Shown one piece after another: positions 19,048 through 26,942 of a stretch of 64,000 nt of DNA. The notes below the pieces were generated by a model that was not told the DNA's origin, searched no databases, and worked only from the letters and a program-made list of their open reading frames with translations. A program made the position numbers and the translations under genes. Position 1 is the first letter of the stretch. The number at the start of each line of letters is the position of its first letter. Location: NCBI RefSeq assembly GCF_003076455.1, contig NZ_CP020918.1:2826001-2890000 (forward strand), in the 5' to 3' direction. Source of the stretch: Flavobacterium faecale. Its GTDB lineage: Bacteria > Bacteroidota > Bacteroidia > Flavobacteriales > Flavobacteriaceae.

Positions 19048-19407
19048 CTATTTTTTATTTTCGATCATTTCAAGAATCTCGCGTAATTCAGCTGCCGAAA
19101 TTTTTTCTTCCTTAGCAAAAAACGACACCATATTCTTGTACGAGCTGTTAAAATAATTGTCAATTGCGGTGTGCATAAACTTTTTTCGATACTCCTCAAT
19201 GCTCACGATAGGGTAGTACTGATGCGTTTTTCCAAAGGCGGTATATGCGACATATCCTTTCTCTTCTAAGTTGCGCACAATGGTGGACAAAGTGTTGTAA
19301 TGTGGCGGATCTACAGTGATTTCTTCCATTACTTCTTTTACAAAAGCCTTTTTTAGCTTCCATAAAATGTGCATGATTTCCTCTTCCTTGTTCGTTAATT
19401 TTTGCAT
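19048..19407 (-). CDS. BlaI/MecI family transcriptional repressor
   Basis: 119 residues from the ATG at 19407; an upstream in-frame start at 19440 would add 11 residues that do not fit the family. MQKLTNKEEEIMHILWKLKKAFVKEVMEEI and PPHYNTLSTIVRNLEEKGYV form the winged helix, with the recognition helix at YNTLSTIVRNLEEKG. The C-terminal half is the helical dimerisation region. BlaI proteins bind dyads in their own promoter and are cleaved after the partner M56 sensor is activated. A phased array of dyads sits upstream (19568-19612) over the likely promoter. Confidence 0.92.
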   Translation of the reverse strand: MQKLTNKEEEIMHILWKLKKAFVKEVMEEITVDPPHYNTLSTIVRNLEEKGYVAYTAFGKTHQYYPIVSIEEYRKKFMHTAIDNYFNSSYKNMVSFFAKEEKISAAELREILEMIENKK

Positions 19408-19419
19408 AGTAAAATGATT

Positions 19420-19540
19420 ATTTGGGCGTTCCCCGCTCACTTTCGTTGCGTAGAGAGCGGGTCAGGCTATTCGGCTTTATCTTTTGGTCTCTTGCCAAAA
19501 AAAGGCAAGACACCAAAAGGATACCGCCTGCTATCCTTAA
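19420..19540. repeat. Structured intergenic element within the blaI-like leader
   Basis: Three hairpins follow each other: CCCGCTC/GAGCGGG (19432-19438 with 19455-19461); a 15-bp stem with one mismatch made by CTTTTGGT-C-TCTTGCC (19481-19496) and GGCAAGA-C-ACCAAAAG (19504-19519) around an A7 loop; and GGATA/TATCC (19519-19536). The text GGGCGTTCC ... GGGTCAGGCTATTCGGCTTTAT ... GCTATCC resembles, from memory, a dispersed intergenic repeat found in many Flavobacterium genomes. Two overlapping translated frames here are artefacts of the repeat. It lies between the predicted transcription start and the ATG of the repressor. Confidence 0.65.
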
Positions 19541-19547
19541 CGCAAAT

Positions 19548-19578
19548 CAAACGTACAACTATATTTTTAGTTATACAA
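19548..19578 (-). promoter_or_regulatory. Bacteroidota-type promoter of the blaI-blaR1-like operon
   Basis: Reading the minus strand, TTG (complement of 19576-19578) is followed after 20 bases by TACGTTTG (complement of 19548-19555), matching the -33 TTG and -7 TAnnTTTG elements of the Bacteroidota primary sigma factor. Transcription would begin near 19541, leaving a leader of about 130 bases. Confidence 0.75.
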
Positions 19579-19612
19579 CTATTTATGTAGTTTTAAAACT
19601 AATTTTATAGTT
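19568..19612. promoter_or_regulatory. Phased dyad array, probable BlaI-type operator
   Basis: Five 5-base arms alternate in orientation with regular spacing: TAGTT-4-AACTA-6-TAGTT-4-AACTA-6-TAGTT, at 19568, 19577, 19588, 19597 and 19608. The central unit TAGTTTTAAAACTA (19588-19601) is a perfect palindrome. Dyad centres are 20 bp apart, about two helical turns. The array covers the -33 element of the predicted promoter, as expected for autorepression by the BlaI-like protein. Confidence 0.75.
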
Positions 19613-19860
19613 ATAGGTTTTAGAAAAGGAAAAAGACTTGTAATGAAGTAATTGGGTAGGGGAAACCAATCTTATACTTTACATAAAGGATGCTTCAGCA
19701 AAAATTGGTTATAGTTTCAACCTTAGAATGTTGTGCTCTAGCTATTGTATGTAGTGAAGCTTTCGGTTTACACATTGCGAACAGCACCAATTAATAAGGA
19801 TATCAAAGGTATGATTAGTTCAATTTGAACTTTCGCTTTATAAATTAGAGATGAAAATAA
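19613..19860. other. Non-coding gap between the blaI-like promoter and the MFS gene end
   Basis: Together with the leader and operator this forms a 450-bp gap (19408-19860). Beyond 19612 no gene, hairpin with U-run, or clear motif was recognised. The MFS gene reads towards it from the right. Confidence 0.5.
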
Positions 19861-21081
19861 TTAAGCAGCTTGGCTTTCTACAACCAATAGCTTCTGAATC
19901 CAAAGGCAACAAAAAGCCGCAACCACACCAAAGCTTCCCATGATTAACCAATTGACTTGATAGCCAAAATCGGCTATGATACCCAATCCTGCTTTTGAAC
20001 TCACAATATGGGCCAAACTAAAACTCATAGTGTATAAGGCCATGTACCTGCCTTCGTGCCCGCGTGGTGCTCTGCTCAACGCAAAGGCATTCGAAAACGG
20101 AAAAGCAAAGATTTCGCCGATCGAAATCAAAATCATGGCAAGCACTAGCATTCCGGCCCAAAAATCAATGAGTAACAGATAAAAGCTAGATCCCATCATC
20201 AAAGCACCCCAAAAGATGATTTTGATTTTCCCCTTTTGCTTTCGTTCAAAATAGCTGACAATGGGCATTTCTAAAGCAAAAATCAATAAACCATTTAAGG
20301 TCATAAGCAATCCTGTTTGGAACTCCGTCAACCCAAATTGGTCGCTGTGATACAACGGTAGCGCTGTAAACAATTGAAAAAAGATCATTGCAGTAACAAA
20401 ACTGATAAACAGAAAGATCCAGAAAATTTTGTCTTTGAATACCGAGGCTACTTCTATGCTAGGGCTATCGGTATCATGCTGTATGGCTTTCTTTTTTTCT
20501 TTAACCAATAGGGCAAAGATTAAAATAGCCATCACAGACGAGCTTCCGTCAACCCAAAATAAGGCTTGGTAACCCATTCCCATAATGATTAATCCTCCCA
20601 ATGCGGGTCCCGCGGCAAACCCTAAATTTACAGCCAATCGTACCAGCGTTAACGAACGGGTTCTGTTTTCAGGTTTGGCATAAGCGCCTAGAGAGACAAA
20701 CATTGCTGGTCGAAACATATCGGCCAAAGTCATTATGGTAAACATTCCAAAACACAATCCCCAGAAACTAGTGATGTACTGCAGCACAAAAAAGAAAATT
20801 CCGGTAGTAAACAAGCTGAAAACCATCACTTTGTAAAACCCTATTTTATCGGATAATTTACCTCCAAGCCATGAACCCAACATGGATCCAAACCCAAAAG
20901 CAACCATAATCCATCCCACTTCGCCGTAGGTAAAATGAAGGTCTTCTTTTAAATATTTCGATAAAAAGGGTAGCACCATCGTTCCCGCTCTGTTGATAAA
21001 GGTGATGAGGGCCAAAATCCATATTTCTCTCGAAAATCCCTTGAAATTATTTAAATAACGTTTGAAAGCGGTTAAAAGCAT
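19861..21081 (-). CDS. Major facilitator superfamily (MFS) transporter
   Basis: 406 residues with twelve predicted membrane spans. The loop between spans 2 and 3 has the MFS A motif (GGKLSDKIGFYKVM, about residues 74-87). Its relation to multidrug-efflux-like MFS proteins in Bacteroidota is plausible, but no substrate residues point to a specific compound. It is a monocistronic gene with its own promoter. Minus-strand TACCTTTG (complement of 21102-21109) is about 20 bp before the ATG, giving a very short leader. It is divergent from the DUF1684 gene. Confidence 0.87.
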   Translation of the reverse strand: MLLTAFKRYLNNFKGFSREIWILALITFINRAGTMVLPFLSKYLKEDLHFTYGEVGWIMVAFGFGSMLGSWLGGKLSDKIGFYKVMVFSLFTTGIFFFVLQYITSFWGLCFGMFTIMTLADMFRPAMFVSLGAYAKPENRTRSLTLVRLAVNLGFAAGPALGGLIIMGMGYQALFWVDGSSSVMAILIFALLVKEKKKAIQHDTDSPSIEVASVFKDKIFWIFLFISFVTAMIFFQLFTALPLYHSDQFGLTEFQTGLLMTLNGLLIFALEMPIVSYFERKQKGKIKIIFWGALMMGSSFYLLLIDFWAGMLVLAMILISIGEIFAFPFSNAFALSRAPRGHEGRYMALYTMSFSLAHIVSSKAGLGIIADFGYQVNWLIMGSFGVVAAFCCLWIQKLLVVESQAA

Positions 21082-21101
21082 GCTGGTTTTTGTATTTTTT
21101 A

Positions 21102-21163
21102 CAAAGGTAGAAAACTTTGTCTAGCGGTCTCTTGGTCTCATGGTAACTTTTAGACTATTTTTG
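21102..21163. promoter_or_regulatory. Divergent promoter pair (MFS gene leftward, DUF1684 gene rightward)
   Basis: TACCTTTG on the minus strand (21102-21109) and TATTTTTG on the plus strand (21156-21163) both match the -7 consensus TAnnTTTG. The rightward start codon at 21179 is only 15 bases from its element, leaving a leader of roughly ten bases. No convincing -33 TTG was seen at the right distance for either. Confidence 0.55.
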
Positions 21164-21178
21164 CATAAAAAATAGTAT

Positions 21179-21781
21179 ATGAAAAATACTGCTGCAGTAT
21201 TGCTTTTTCTTTGGTCAGTAGTTGCTTTGGCACAAGAACAATTTGATGCCAAAAAAAGTGAGGCTTTTCAAAAAGAACTGAATGCTGAATATGCATCAGC
21301 TAAAACAAGTCCGTTGGAAGCGGCTGATTTGGCTACCTTCAAAACCTTAGATTTTTATCCTGTTACTAGTGACTTTTATGTCCATGCGAAATTCATTCGA
21401 ACCAAAAAAGAAAAGGCGTTCAAAATGAAAACCTCTACTAGTCGTGCTCCTTTGTATGTGAAGTATGGCGAAGTTCATTTTACCATCAAAGGGAAAGAAT
21501 GTGTTTTGAACCTGTATCGCGATATTGTCTTAACTCGAAAAGCAGCCTATAAAAATGATTTGTTCCTTCCGTTTTCTGATTTAACTTCGGGTAACGAGAC
21601 CTATATTGGTGGTCGCTATATTGATCTAAAAATTCCAGCCGGCGACAGCATTGATATCGATTTTAATACCGCTTACAATCCGTATTGCGCTTACAACCAT
21701 GCGTATTCGTGCCCAAGAGTGCCGCTAGAAAATGATTTGCAAGTGAAAATCGAAGCGGGAGTCAAAAAATTTCATGACTAA
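21179..21781 (+). CDS. DUF1684 domain secreted protein
   Basis: 200 residues. A signal peptide (AAVLLFLWSVVALAQ) is followed by the DUF1684 fold: FYPVTSDFYVHAKF, RAPLYVKYGEVHFTIKGK, LFLPFSDLTSGNETYIGGRY and the characteristic ending YNPYCAYNHAYSCPRVP, whose paired cysteines may bind metal or form a disulfide. DUF1684 proteins are common in Bacteroidota and Actinobacteria and have no established reaction. The TAA overlaps the TatD start (TAATG), so this is the first gene of an operon with tatD. Confidence 0.88.
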   Translation: MKNTAAVLLFLWSVVALAQEQFDAKKSEAFQKELNAEYASAKTSPLEAADLATFKTLDFYPVTSDFYVHAKFIRTKKEKAFKMKTSTSRAPLYVKYGEVHFTIKGKECVLNLYRDIVLTRKAAYKNDLFLPFSDLTSGNETYIGGRYIDLKIPAGDSIDIDFNTAYNPYCAYNHAYSCPRVPLENDLQVKIEAGVKKFHD

Positions 21782-22431
21782 TGTCGTTTTTCAACCTACA
21801 TACACACCGCTACACGCAGGAAGCAGCTACGCTCGAATTAGTCAATCAATATCCTTGGGCATTTAATGAGGACTATGAGAAGTTTTCGATAGGGATTCAT
21901 CCGTGGTATCTTGACGAAAGTAGGTTGCAACAGGATCTTGATTTTATGACAATAAAAATGAGTGATCCCAATTGCCTGGCCGTAGGAGAATGTGGCTTGG
22001 ACAAACGAATCGAGATTCCGATGGAAGTACAGCAAGTTGTTTTTGAAAAACAATTGTTGCTTGCCCAAGAATACAACAAACCTGTAGTGCTACATTGTGT
22101 GGCCGCTTTTGATGAAGTGATGGCGACAAAAAAGCGTCTCAATATCACCGTACCAATGATTGTGCATGGTTATTCGAAAAATGAACAATTGGCCAAACAA
22201 TTAATAAACAACGGATTTTATTTGTCTTTCGGGAAATATTTAGTTCGAAATCCAGGATTAGAAACCGTATTTCTTTCGGTTCCAGACGATCGCATTTTTT
22301 TGGAAACCGATACAATCGACGAAGACATAGCCGATGTGTATGCTTTAGCGGCAAAATATAAAAAGCAAACAATTGCTGAATTACAGCAAACTATTGAACA
22401 TAATTTTCAGCAGGTTTTTAAAACGAGTTGA
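21781..22431 (+). CDS. TatD family metal-dependent hydrolase
   Basis: 216 residues, somewhat shorter than typical TatD (about 255). Metal ligands can be followed: NLHTHRY (HxH, first strand), VGECGLD (Glu), PVVLHCVAAF (His), PMIVHGYS (His) and FLETDTID (Asp). TatD proteins are 3'-5' exonucleases or related phosphodiesterases in DNA repair and turnover. It is coupled to the DUF1684 gene by a 1-bp overlap and followed after 65 bp by TcdA. Confidence 0.88.
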   Translation: MSFFNLHTHRYTQEAATLELVNQYPWAFNEDYEKFSIGIHPWYLDESRLQQDLDFMTIKMSDPNCLAVGECGLDKRIEIPMEVQQVVFEKQLLLAQEYNKPVVLHCVAAFDEVMATKKRLNITVPMIVHGYSKNEQLAKQLINNGFYLSFGKYLVRNPGLETVFLSVPDDRIFLETDTIDEDIADVYALAAKYKKQTIAELQQTIEHNFQQVFKTS

Positions 22432-22496
22432 AATCAAAAATGAAACAAAGGTGGTGGTAGATTATCGATACCTTGAACTTTAAAAAGAAATATACA

Positions 22497-23207
22497 ATGG
22501 CAGAGTGGACAGAAAGAGCCGAGCTTTTATTTACAACAGAAGGATTAGAAAAATTACAAAAGGCACACATTTTGGTCGTAGGACTAGGTGGAGTAGGCTC
22601 CTTTGCAGCCGAATTTTTGGCGCGTGCAGGAGTAGGCGCCATGACAATCGTGGATGGCGATGTGGTAGATATTACCAATATCAACAGACAATTACCAGCT
22701 TTGCATTCTACCGTAGGGCAACCCAAAATAGAGGTAATCGCTGCCCGCTTGTTGGATATCAATCCAGAATTGAAGTTGATCAAAATACAAGAGTTTCTTT
22801 CACCAGAACGTGCTTTTGAAATTATCTCAAAAGAGTACGATTATGTTTTGGACTGCATTGATAGTGTCACACCAAAACTAAACCTAATCATTGGTGCGAA
22901 GCGAAAAAGAGTTAAAATTATTTCGAGCATGGGTGCGGGTGGAAAAATGGAAGCATCAAAAGTTAAAGTAGCCGACATAAGCAGAACTGTGAATTGTTAC
23001 TTTGCAAAAACGATTCGCAAGCGATTAAAAAAAGAAAAAATAGATAAGTTGAAAGTGGTCTTTTCCTCTGAGATTCAAAAACAATCGAGTTTGAAAATGA
23101 CAGACGGAGCCAACTATAAAAGATCATTTTACGGAACTAACAGCTATATGCCAGGACTTTTTGGACTGTACGCTGCAGAAACTGTAATTAGACATCTGAT
23201 TAAATAA
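22497..23207 (+). CDS. tcdA: tRNA threonylcarbamoyladenosine dehydratase (TcdA/CsdL)
   Basis: 236 residues starting at the ATG of MAEWTERAELLF; a TTG eight codons upstream opens the same frame but adds sequence not expected in the family. The E1-like ThiF fold shows VVGLGGVGSFAAEFLARAG (ATP/NAD-like glycine loop), VDGDVVDITNINRQ (metal and adenylate site) and DYVLDCIDSVTPK. TcdA uses ATP to convert t6A37 of ANN-decoding tRNAs to the cyclic ct6A form. The family assignment rests on the compact size and the text around residues 8-70. Confidence 0.9.
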   Translation: MAEWTERAELLFTTEGLEKLQKAHILVVGLGGVGSFAAEFLARAGVGAMTIVDGDVVDITNINRQLPALHSTVGQPKIEVIAARLLDINPELKLIKIQEFLSPERAFEIISKEYDYVLDCIDSVTPKLNLIIGAKRKRVKIISSMGAGGKMEASKVKVADISRTVNCYFAKTIRKRLKKEKIDKLKVVFSSEIQKQSSLKMTDGANYKRSFYGTNSYMPGLFGLYAAETVIRHLIK

Positions 23208-23267
23208 ACTACCAATTGGTTCGTTTAAGCTGCAACTTATTTTAATTTATAAATAGAAAAACAAAAA

Positions 23268-23924
23268 ATGATACAAACAATAATTTTTGATATGGACGGC
23301 GTAATTGTTGACACGGAGCCCGTACACCGTTACGCTTATTTTCAACATTACAAAGAGTTGGGTATCGAAGTTTCCGAGGAAATATATACGACTTATACCG
23401 GACTTTCAACACGCAATACGTACCAGAAACTAAAAGAACTTTTTGGACTTCAAGGAGATGTTGAGGAGATGATTCTTCGAAAAAGAGCTTTATTTAATGA
23501 TGCTTTTGATACCAAAGAAGATTTGTTTTTGCTAGAGGGAGTAGAAGCGCTAATCAAAGATTGTTATGCAAACGGCATGCAACTGATTTTGGCCTCGTCT
23601 GCGTCTAAGGTTACGATCGAAAGAGTGTTTAACCGTTTCAATTTGAACCAATATTTCACACATAAGGTGAGTGGCGAAGATTTTCCGGAGTCAAAACCCA
23701 ATCCGGCTATTTTCTTGCATGCAGCAACACTATCTACTGCGCCAAAAGAAAATTGCATTGTGATCGAAGACAGTACCAATGGAGTGAAAGCTGCAAAAGC
23801 GGCAGGAATTTATTGTGTGGGGTATAAAAGTACCCATTCCAAAGATCAAGAATTGGCTCTAGCAGATTTAGTGATCAACCATTTTGAGGAACTGAATTAT
23901 AAAGTTGTGAGCGAATTACAGTAA
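23268..23924 (+). CDS. HAD superfamily hydrolase, beta-phosphoglucomutase-like
   Basis: 218 residues. DMDGVIVDTEP gives nucleophile Asp8 and acid/base Asp10; LILASSASKVTIERV supplies the second motif; ESKPNPAIFLHAA contains the conserved lysine; and CIVIEDSTNGVKAAKAAG holds the two metal-binding acids. The helical cap between residues 17 and 85 places it in the beta-PGM/phosphatase group acting on sugar phosphates or related small molecules. It stands alone between TcdA and the DUF2911 gene. Exact substrate unknown. Confidence 0.88.
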   Translation: MIQTIIFDMDGVIVDTEPVHRYAYFQHYKELGIEVSEEIYTTYTGLSTRNTYQKLKELFGLQGDVEEMILRKRALFNDAFDTKEDLFLLEGVEALIKDCYANGMQLILASSASKVTIERVFNRFNLNQYFTHKVSGEDFPESKPNPAIFLHAATLSTAPKENCIVIEDSTNGVKAAKAAGIYCVGYKSTHSKDQELALADLVINHFEELNYKVVSELQ

Positions 23925-23953
23925 TTATTCAATTCGCAACCAATCACTTTTAC

Positions 23954-23961
23954 TATTTTTG
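23954..23961 (+). promoter_or_regulatory. -7 promoter element of the DUF2911 gene
   Basis: TATTTTTG matches the Bacteroidota -7 consensus TAnnTTTG and lies 21 bp before the ATG at 23983. It overlaps a possible TTG start at 23959, which is one reason to prefer the ATG. Confidence 0.65.
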
Positions 23962-23982
23962 CACAAACTAAAACAAGATAAC

Positions 23983-24825
23983 ATGAAAAATATTTTTATC
24001 GCTCTAGTCGCAGTACTTTCACAAACTACAATGACAGCACAGATTCAGACACCACAACAAAGCCCGAAAGCTGAAATTCACCAACAAGTTGGTCTTACAG
24101 AGGTAGATGTGGTGTATTCACGTCCGTCAGCACGTACAAGAACAGTGTACGGAAATTTAGTTCCTTTTGGGAAATTATGGAGAACAGGTGCCAATGAAAA
24201 TACCCTAATCACCTTTAGTGACGATGTAGTTATTGATGGAAAAAAGTTACCAAAAGGGAAATATTCGTTGTACACAATTCCTAATATTCAAAGTTGGGAT
24301 GTGATTTTCTATAAAACGACAGACAACTGGGGAACGCCAAAAACTTTTGAAGAGGCTAACGTAGCGCTAAAAACGACGGTAAAAGAAATCGCGATTCCAA
24401 ACGCAGTAGAGACTTTTACAATCGGAATCAACAATATTGATACCAATGGAGCGGCGCTAGAAATGGCTTGGGAGCACTCTTTTGTATCTATGAAATTTGA
24501 GGTGCCAACGCAACAAAAAACAATGGAAAGCATCGAAAAAGTATTAGGTGGTGCTACTGGTGGTGATTATTTTGCCGCAGCACAATACTTCTTGCAATCT
24601 AATGGTGATGTGAACAAAGCAAATACTTACATTGAAAAAGCATTGGAATTGACACCAGAAAAACCTTTTTATTACTTGAGACTTAAATCGTTAATCTTGG
24701 CTAAAAAAGGAGATCGCAATGGTGCTCTTGAAGCAGCCAAAGCGTCGTTGATTGCTTCTGAAAAAGCAGGAAACCAAGATTATGTGAAGATGAACAAAGA
24801 CAGTATTACTGAGTGGAGTAAATAA
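23983..24825 (+). CDS. DUF2911 domain secreted protein with C-terminal helical repeats
   Basis: 280 residues. A signal peptide (MKNIFIALVAVLSQTTMTAQ) precedes the DUF2911 domain, recognised by VDVVYSRPSARTRTVYGN, VPFGKLWRTGANENTLITF and KLPKGKYSLYTIPN. The C-terminal part (about residues 185-275) reads like one or two TPR units with FYYLRLKSLILAKKGDRNGA. DUF2911 proteins are common in Bacteroidota; no reaction is established. An upstream TTG at 23959 is rejected because it lies inside the -7 element. A terminator follows directly. Confidence 0.87.
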   Translation: MKNIFIALVAVLSQTTMTAQIQTPQQSPKAEIHQQVGLTEVDVVYSRPSARTRTVYGNLVPFGKLWRTGANENTLITFSDDVVIDGKKLPKGKYSLYTIPNIQSWDVIFYKTTDNWGTPKTFEEANVALKTTVKEIAIPNAVETFTIGINNIDTNGAALEMAWEHSFVSMKFEVPTQQKTMESIEKVLGGATGGDYFAAAQYFLQSNGDVNKANTYIEKALELTPEKPFYYLRLKSLILAKKGDRNGALEAAKASLIASEKAGNQDYVKMNKDSITEWSK

Positions 24826-24841
24826 GCTTTTGCTATACATT

Positions 24842-24878
24842 AAAAAATCCCGTTTCAGATCTTGAAACGGGATTTTTT
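24842..24878 (+). terminator. Rho-independent terminator after the DUF2911 gene
   Basis: ATCCCGTTTCA and TGAAACGGGAT form a stem around a short GATCT loop, followed by T6 and preceded by A6, so it may serve both strands. The rest of the gap to 25103 shows nothing recognisable. Confidence 0.88.
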
Positions 24879-25103
24879 GTTTTTGGGCTATTCTATTGGT
24901 AATACAAAGGCTTCTATAGGGTGCAAATCCTTTTTACACTTACGTTGTCTTCATTGCGACTGTGGACTTTTCACTGCTATCCTCACACGCCTATCTGCAC
25001 GCGAGAAACTATTTTTATACACTGATAATTAAGACTTCAATGCTTTTTCATGTATAGGCAAGCTATTTGCTTTCGATTCAAATCTCAGAAATACTTGTGC
25101 TTT

Positions 25104-26828
25104 TTATTTTACCAGCAAATCCCTCTTTTTGCGAAAAAGTAGTTGCAATAACATGGAGAGTACAACGGTGAGCATAGCGCCAATAAAGTTCAGCCACAAA
25201 TACCCTAAGGTTTCTTTACCACTTGGATAAATGATATTGGTGAAATAATAAATCACAAATATGGCCAATTGACTGGTTACCGCACTGTAAAATATAGCTT
25301 TGGATTTGACAAACTTGAAATAAAATCCAACTAAGAATATTCCCAAAACCGTTCCGTAAAAAATGGATCCAATGATATTCACGAGCTGAATCAAATTTTC
25401 GAACAAGGTTCCAACGCAAGCAAAAAGGATGGCGATAACACCCCAAAGTAAGGTGAATAATTTGGTAGCGTTCAGATAATGCTTTTCTGTCTTTTCGCCT
25501 TTTACATTTCGCTTATAGATATCAATGGCTGTGGTTGAAGCCAAAGCATTCAATCCAGAGGCCGTGGAAGACATCGCTGCTGATATAATGACCGCAAGCA
25601 ACAAACCGACAAGACCTTTGGGTAAATAGTGAAGGATAAAGTGAAAGAACACATAATCTTTATCATTGGTTTCACTATTGCTATCGGCTTTCAAAATAAT
25701 ATCCTTTGCTTTGTCTCGTAAATCTTTTTCTTTTTGTGACAGTGCAACCAGTTCTTTTCTCAAAATAGGATTGTCATAATCTTGATTAAGTTGGTCGATG
25801 TACAAAATATTGACAACTTTTTTATCTTCAGACAAAACTGCTAAATCTTGTTCTAGCTTGTGGTATTCATCCTTGTATTGCGACTTTTCGATCGTGATTT
25901 TATTATTCGGATTGAAATTTAAAGGCACTGGATTGAACTGGAAAAATACAAAAACCATCACACCTGTAAGCAAGATAAAAAACTGCATTGGCACTTTTAA
26001 AAAGCCATTCATGATCAATCCCATCTGACTTTCACGAACAGACTTACCGGATAGATAACGTCCTACTTGTGATTGGTCGGTACCAAAATACGCCAACGCC
26101 AAAAAGAAACCTCCTGTGATTCCGCTCCAAAAAGTATATTTTTCCTCAGGATCGGTAGAGAAACTCACAATATCCATTTTGGAATTCGCACCCGCAATGT
26201 GAAGCGCATTGCTGAAGGTCATTTCGTTAGGAAGATAATTTAGAATCAAAAAGAAGGTAATCATCATTCCCGACATGATCACAAACATTTGCTGTTTTTG
26301 GGTCACGTTTACCGCCTTTGTTCCTCCAGAAAAGGTATAAATTATAACCAAACAACCAATGATGATGTTCATATACGTCAAATTCCATCCCAATAATGCC
26401 GACAAAATAATAGCAGGCGCATAAATAGTAAGTCCAGTTCCAAGTCCACGTTGAAATAGAAATAATATCGCAGCAAGAGAACGAGTTTTTAGGTCAAAAC
26501 GTTTCTCTAAATATTCATAAGCAGTAAAAACTTTGTACTTGTGATATATAGGAATAAAGGTGAGCGAAATGACAATCATGGCAATAGGCAATCCAAAATA
26601 AAACTGAATAAAACCCATTCCGTCATGGTAAGCTTGTCCTGGTGTGGACAAAAAAGTAATGGCACTAGCTTGCGTAGCCATCACTGATAATCCTACGGTA
26701 TGCCAAGGCGTTTCGTTTCCGCCTAGAATAAAATCTTGTACATTTTTGCTTCCTCGGGTTTTTAAAGAGCCGTAAATTACAATAAAAAGTAGGGTAACTA
26801 TAAGTATGATCCAATCAAATATCTCCAT
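25104..26828 (-). CDS. Sodium:solute symporter (SSS family)
   Basis: 574 residues with about thirteen membrane spans. GGNETPWHTVGLSVMATQAS and the later segment AAMSSTASGLNALASTTAID are the sodium-site regions of SSS carriers. An unusual hydrophilic insertion of about 85 residues, rich in Lys, Glu and Asp, sits at about residues 305-390 between spans; it looks helical and could be a regulatory or interaction loop. The gene starts 3 bp after the stop of a 35-residue membrane microprotein, which itself starts 3 bp after a PIG-L hydrolase, so the three form one operon. Substrate is unknown; the partner hydrolase suggests a sugar or an acetylated sugar product. Confidence 0.9.
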   Translation of the reverse strand: MEIFDWIILIVTLLFIVIYGSLKTRGSKNVQDFILGGNETPWHTVGLSVMATQASAITFLSTPGQAYHDGMGFIQFYFGLPIAMIVISLTFIPIYHKYKVFTAYEYLEKRFDLKTRSLAAILFLFQRGLGTGLTIYAPAIILSALLGWNLTYMNIIIGCLVIIYTFSGGTKAVNVTQKQQMFVIMSGMMITFFLILNYLPNEMTFSNALHIAGANSKMDIVSFSTDPEEKYTFWSGITGGFFLALAYFGTDQSQVGRYLSGKSVRESQMGLIMNGFLKVPMQFFILLTGVMVFVFFQFNPVPLNFNPNNKITIEKSQYKDEYHKLEQDLAVLSEDKKVVNILYIDQLNQDYDNPILRKELVALSQKEKDLRDKAKDIILKADSNSETNDKDYVFFHFILHYLPKGLVGLLLAVIISAAMSSTASGLNALASTTAIDIYKRNVKGEKTEKHYLNATKLFTLLWGVIAILFACVGTLFENLIQLVNIIGSIFYGTVLGIFLVGFYFKFVKSKAIFYSAVTSQLAIFVIYYFTNIIYPSGKETLGYLWLNFIGAMLTVVLSMLLQLLFRKKRDLLVK

Positions 26829-26831
26829 TTT

Positions 26832-26939
26832 TTAAGAATATAATTTCATTATTAAATAGAAGATAGTAATGTAGATCGCGTTTGCAATTAACACCCAAGT
26901 ATATTTTTTCTCCCAACGTTTTGGTTTTTTCGATTCCAT
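26832..26939 (-). CDS. 35-residue single-span membrane microprotein (symporter-associated)
   Basis: A short frame between the PIG-L and symporter genes encodes 35 residues starting MESKKPKRWEKKYTW and continuing with a single hydrophobic span (VLIANAIYITIFYLIMKLY). It starts at the ATG complementary to 26937-26939 and stops at 26832-26834. It is 3 bp from each neighbour, exactly the spacing of a coupled operon. The basic N-terminus predicts that the N-terminus stays in the cytoplasm. Known parallels are small partner subunits of sodium symporters (for example the DUF4212 group), but this one is much shorter. It would normally be missed by gene callers. Confidence 0.8.
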   Translation of the reverse strand: MESKKPKRWEKKYTWVLIANAIYITIFYLIMKLYS

Positions 26940-26942
26940 ACT

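Noticed and set aside
19402..19610. Two overlapping plus-strand frames of 62 residues
   Set aside because: They translate the structured intergenic repeat and the operator region. The text (for example FPAHFRCVESGSGYSA) is a typical artefact of this repeat.
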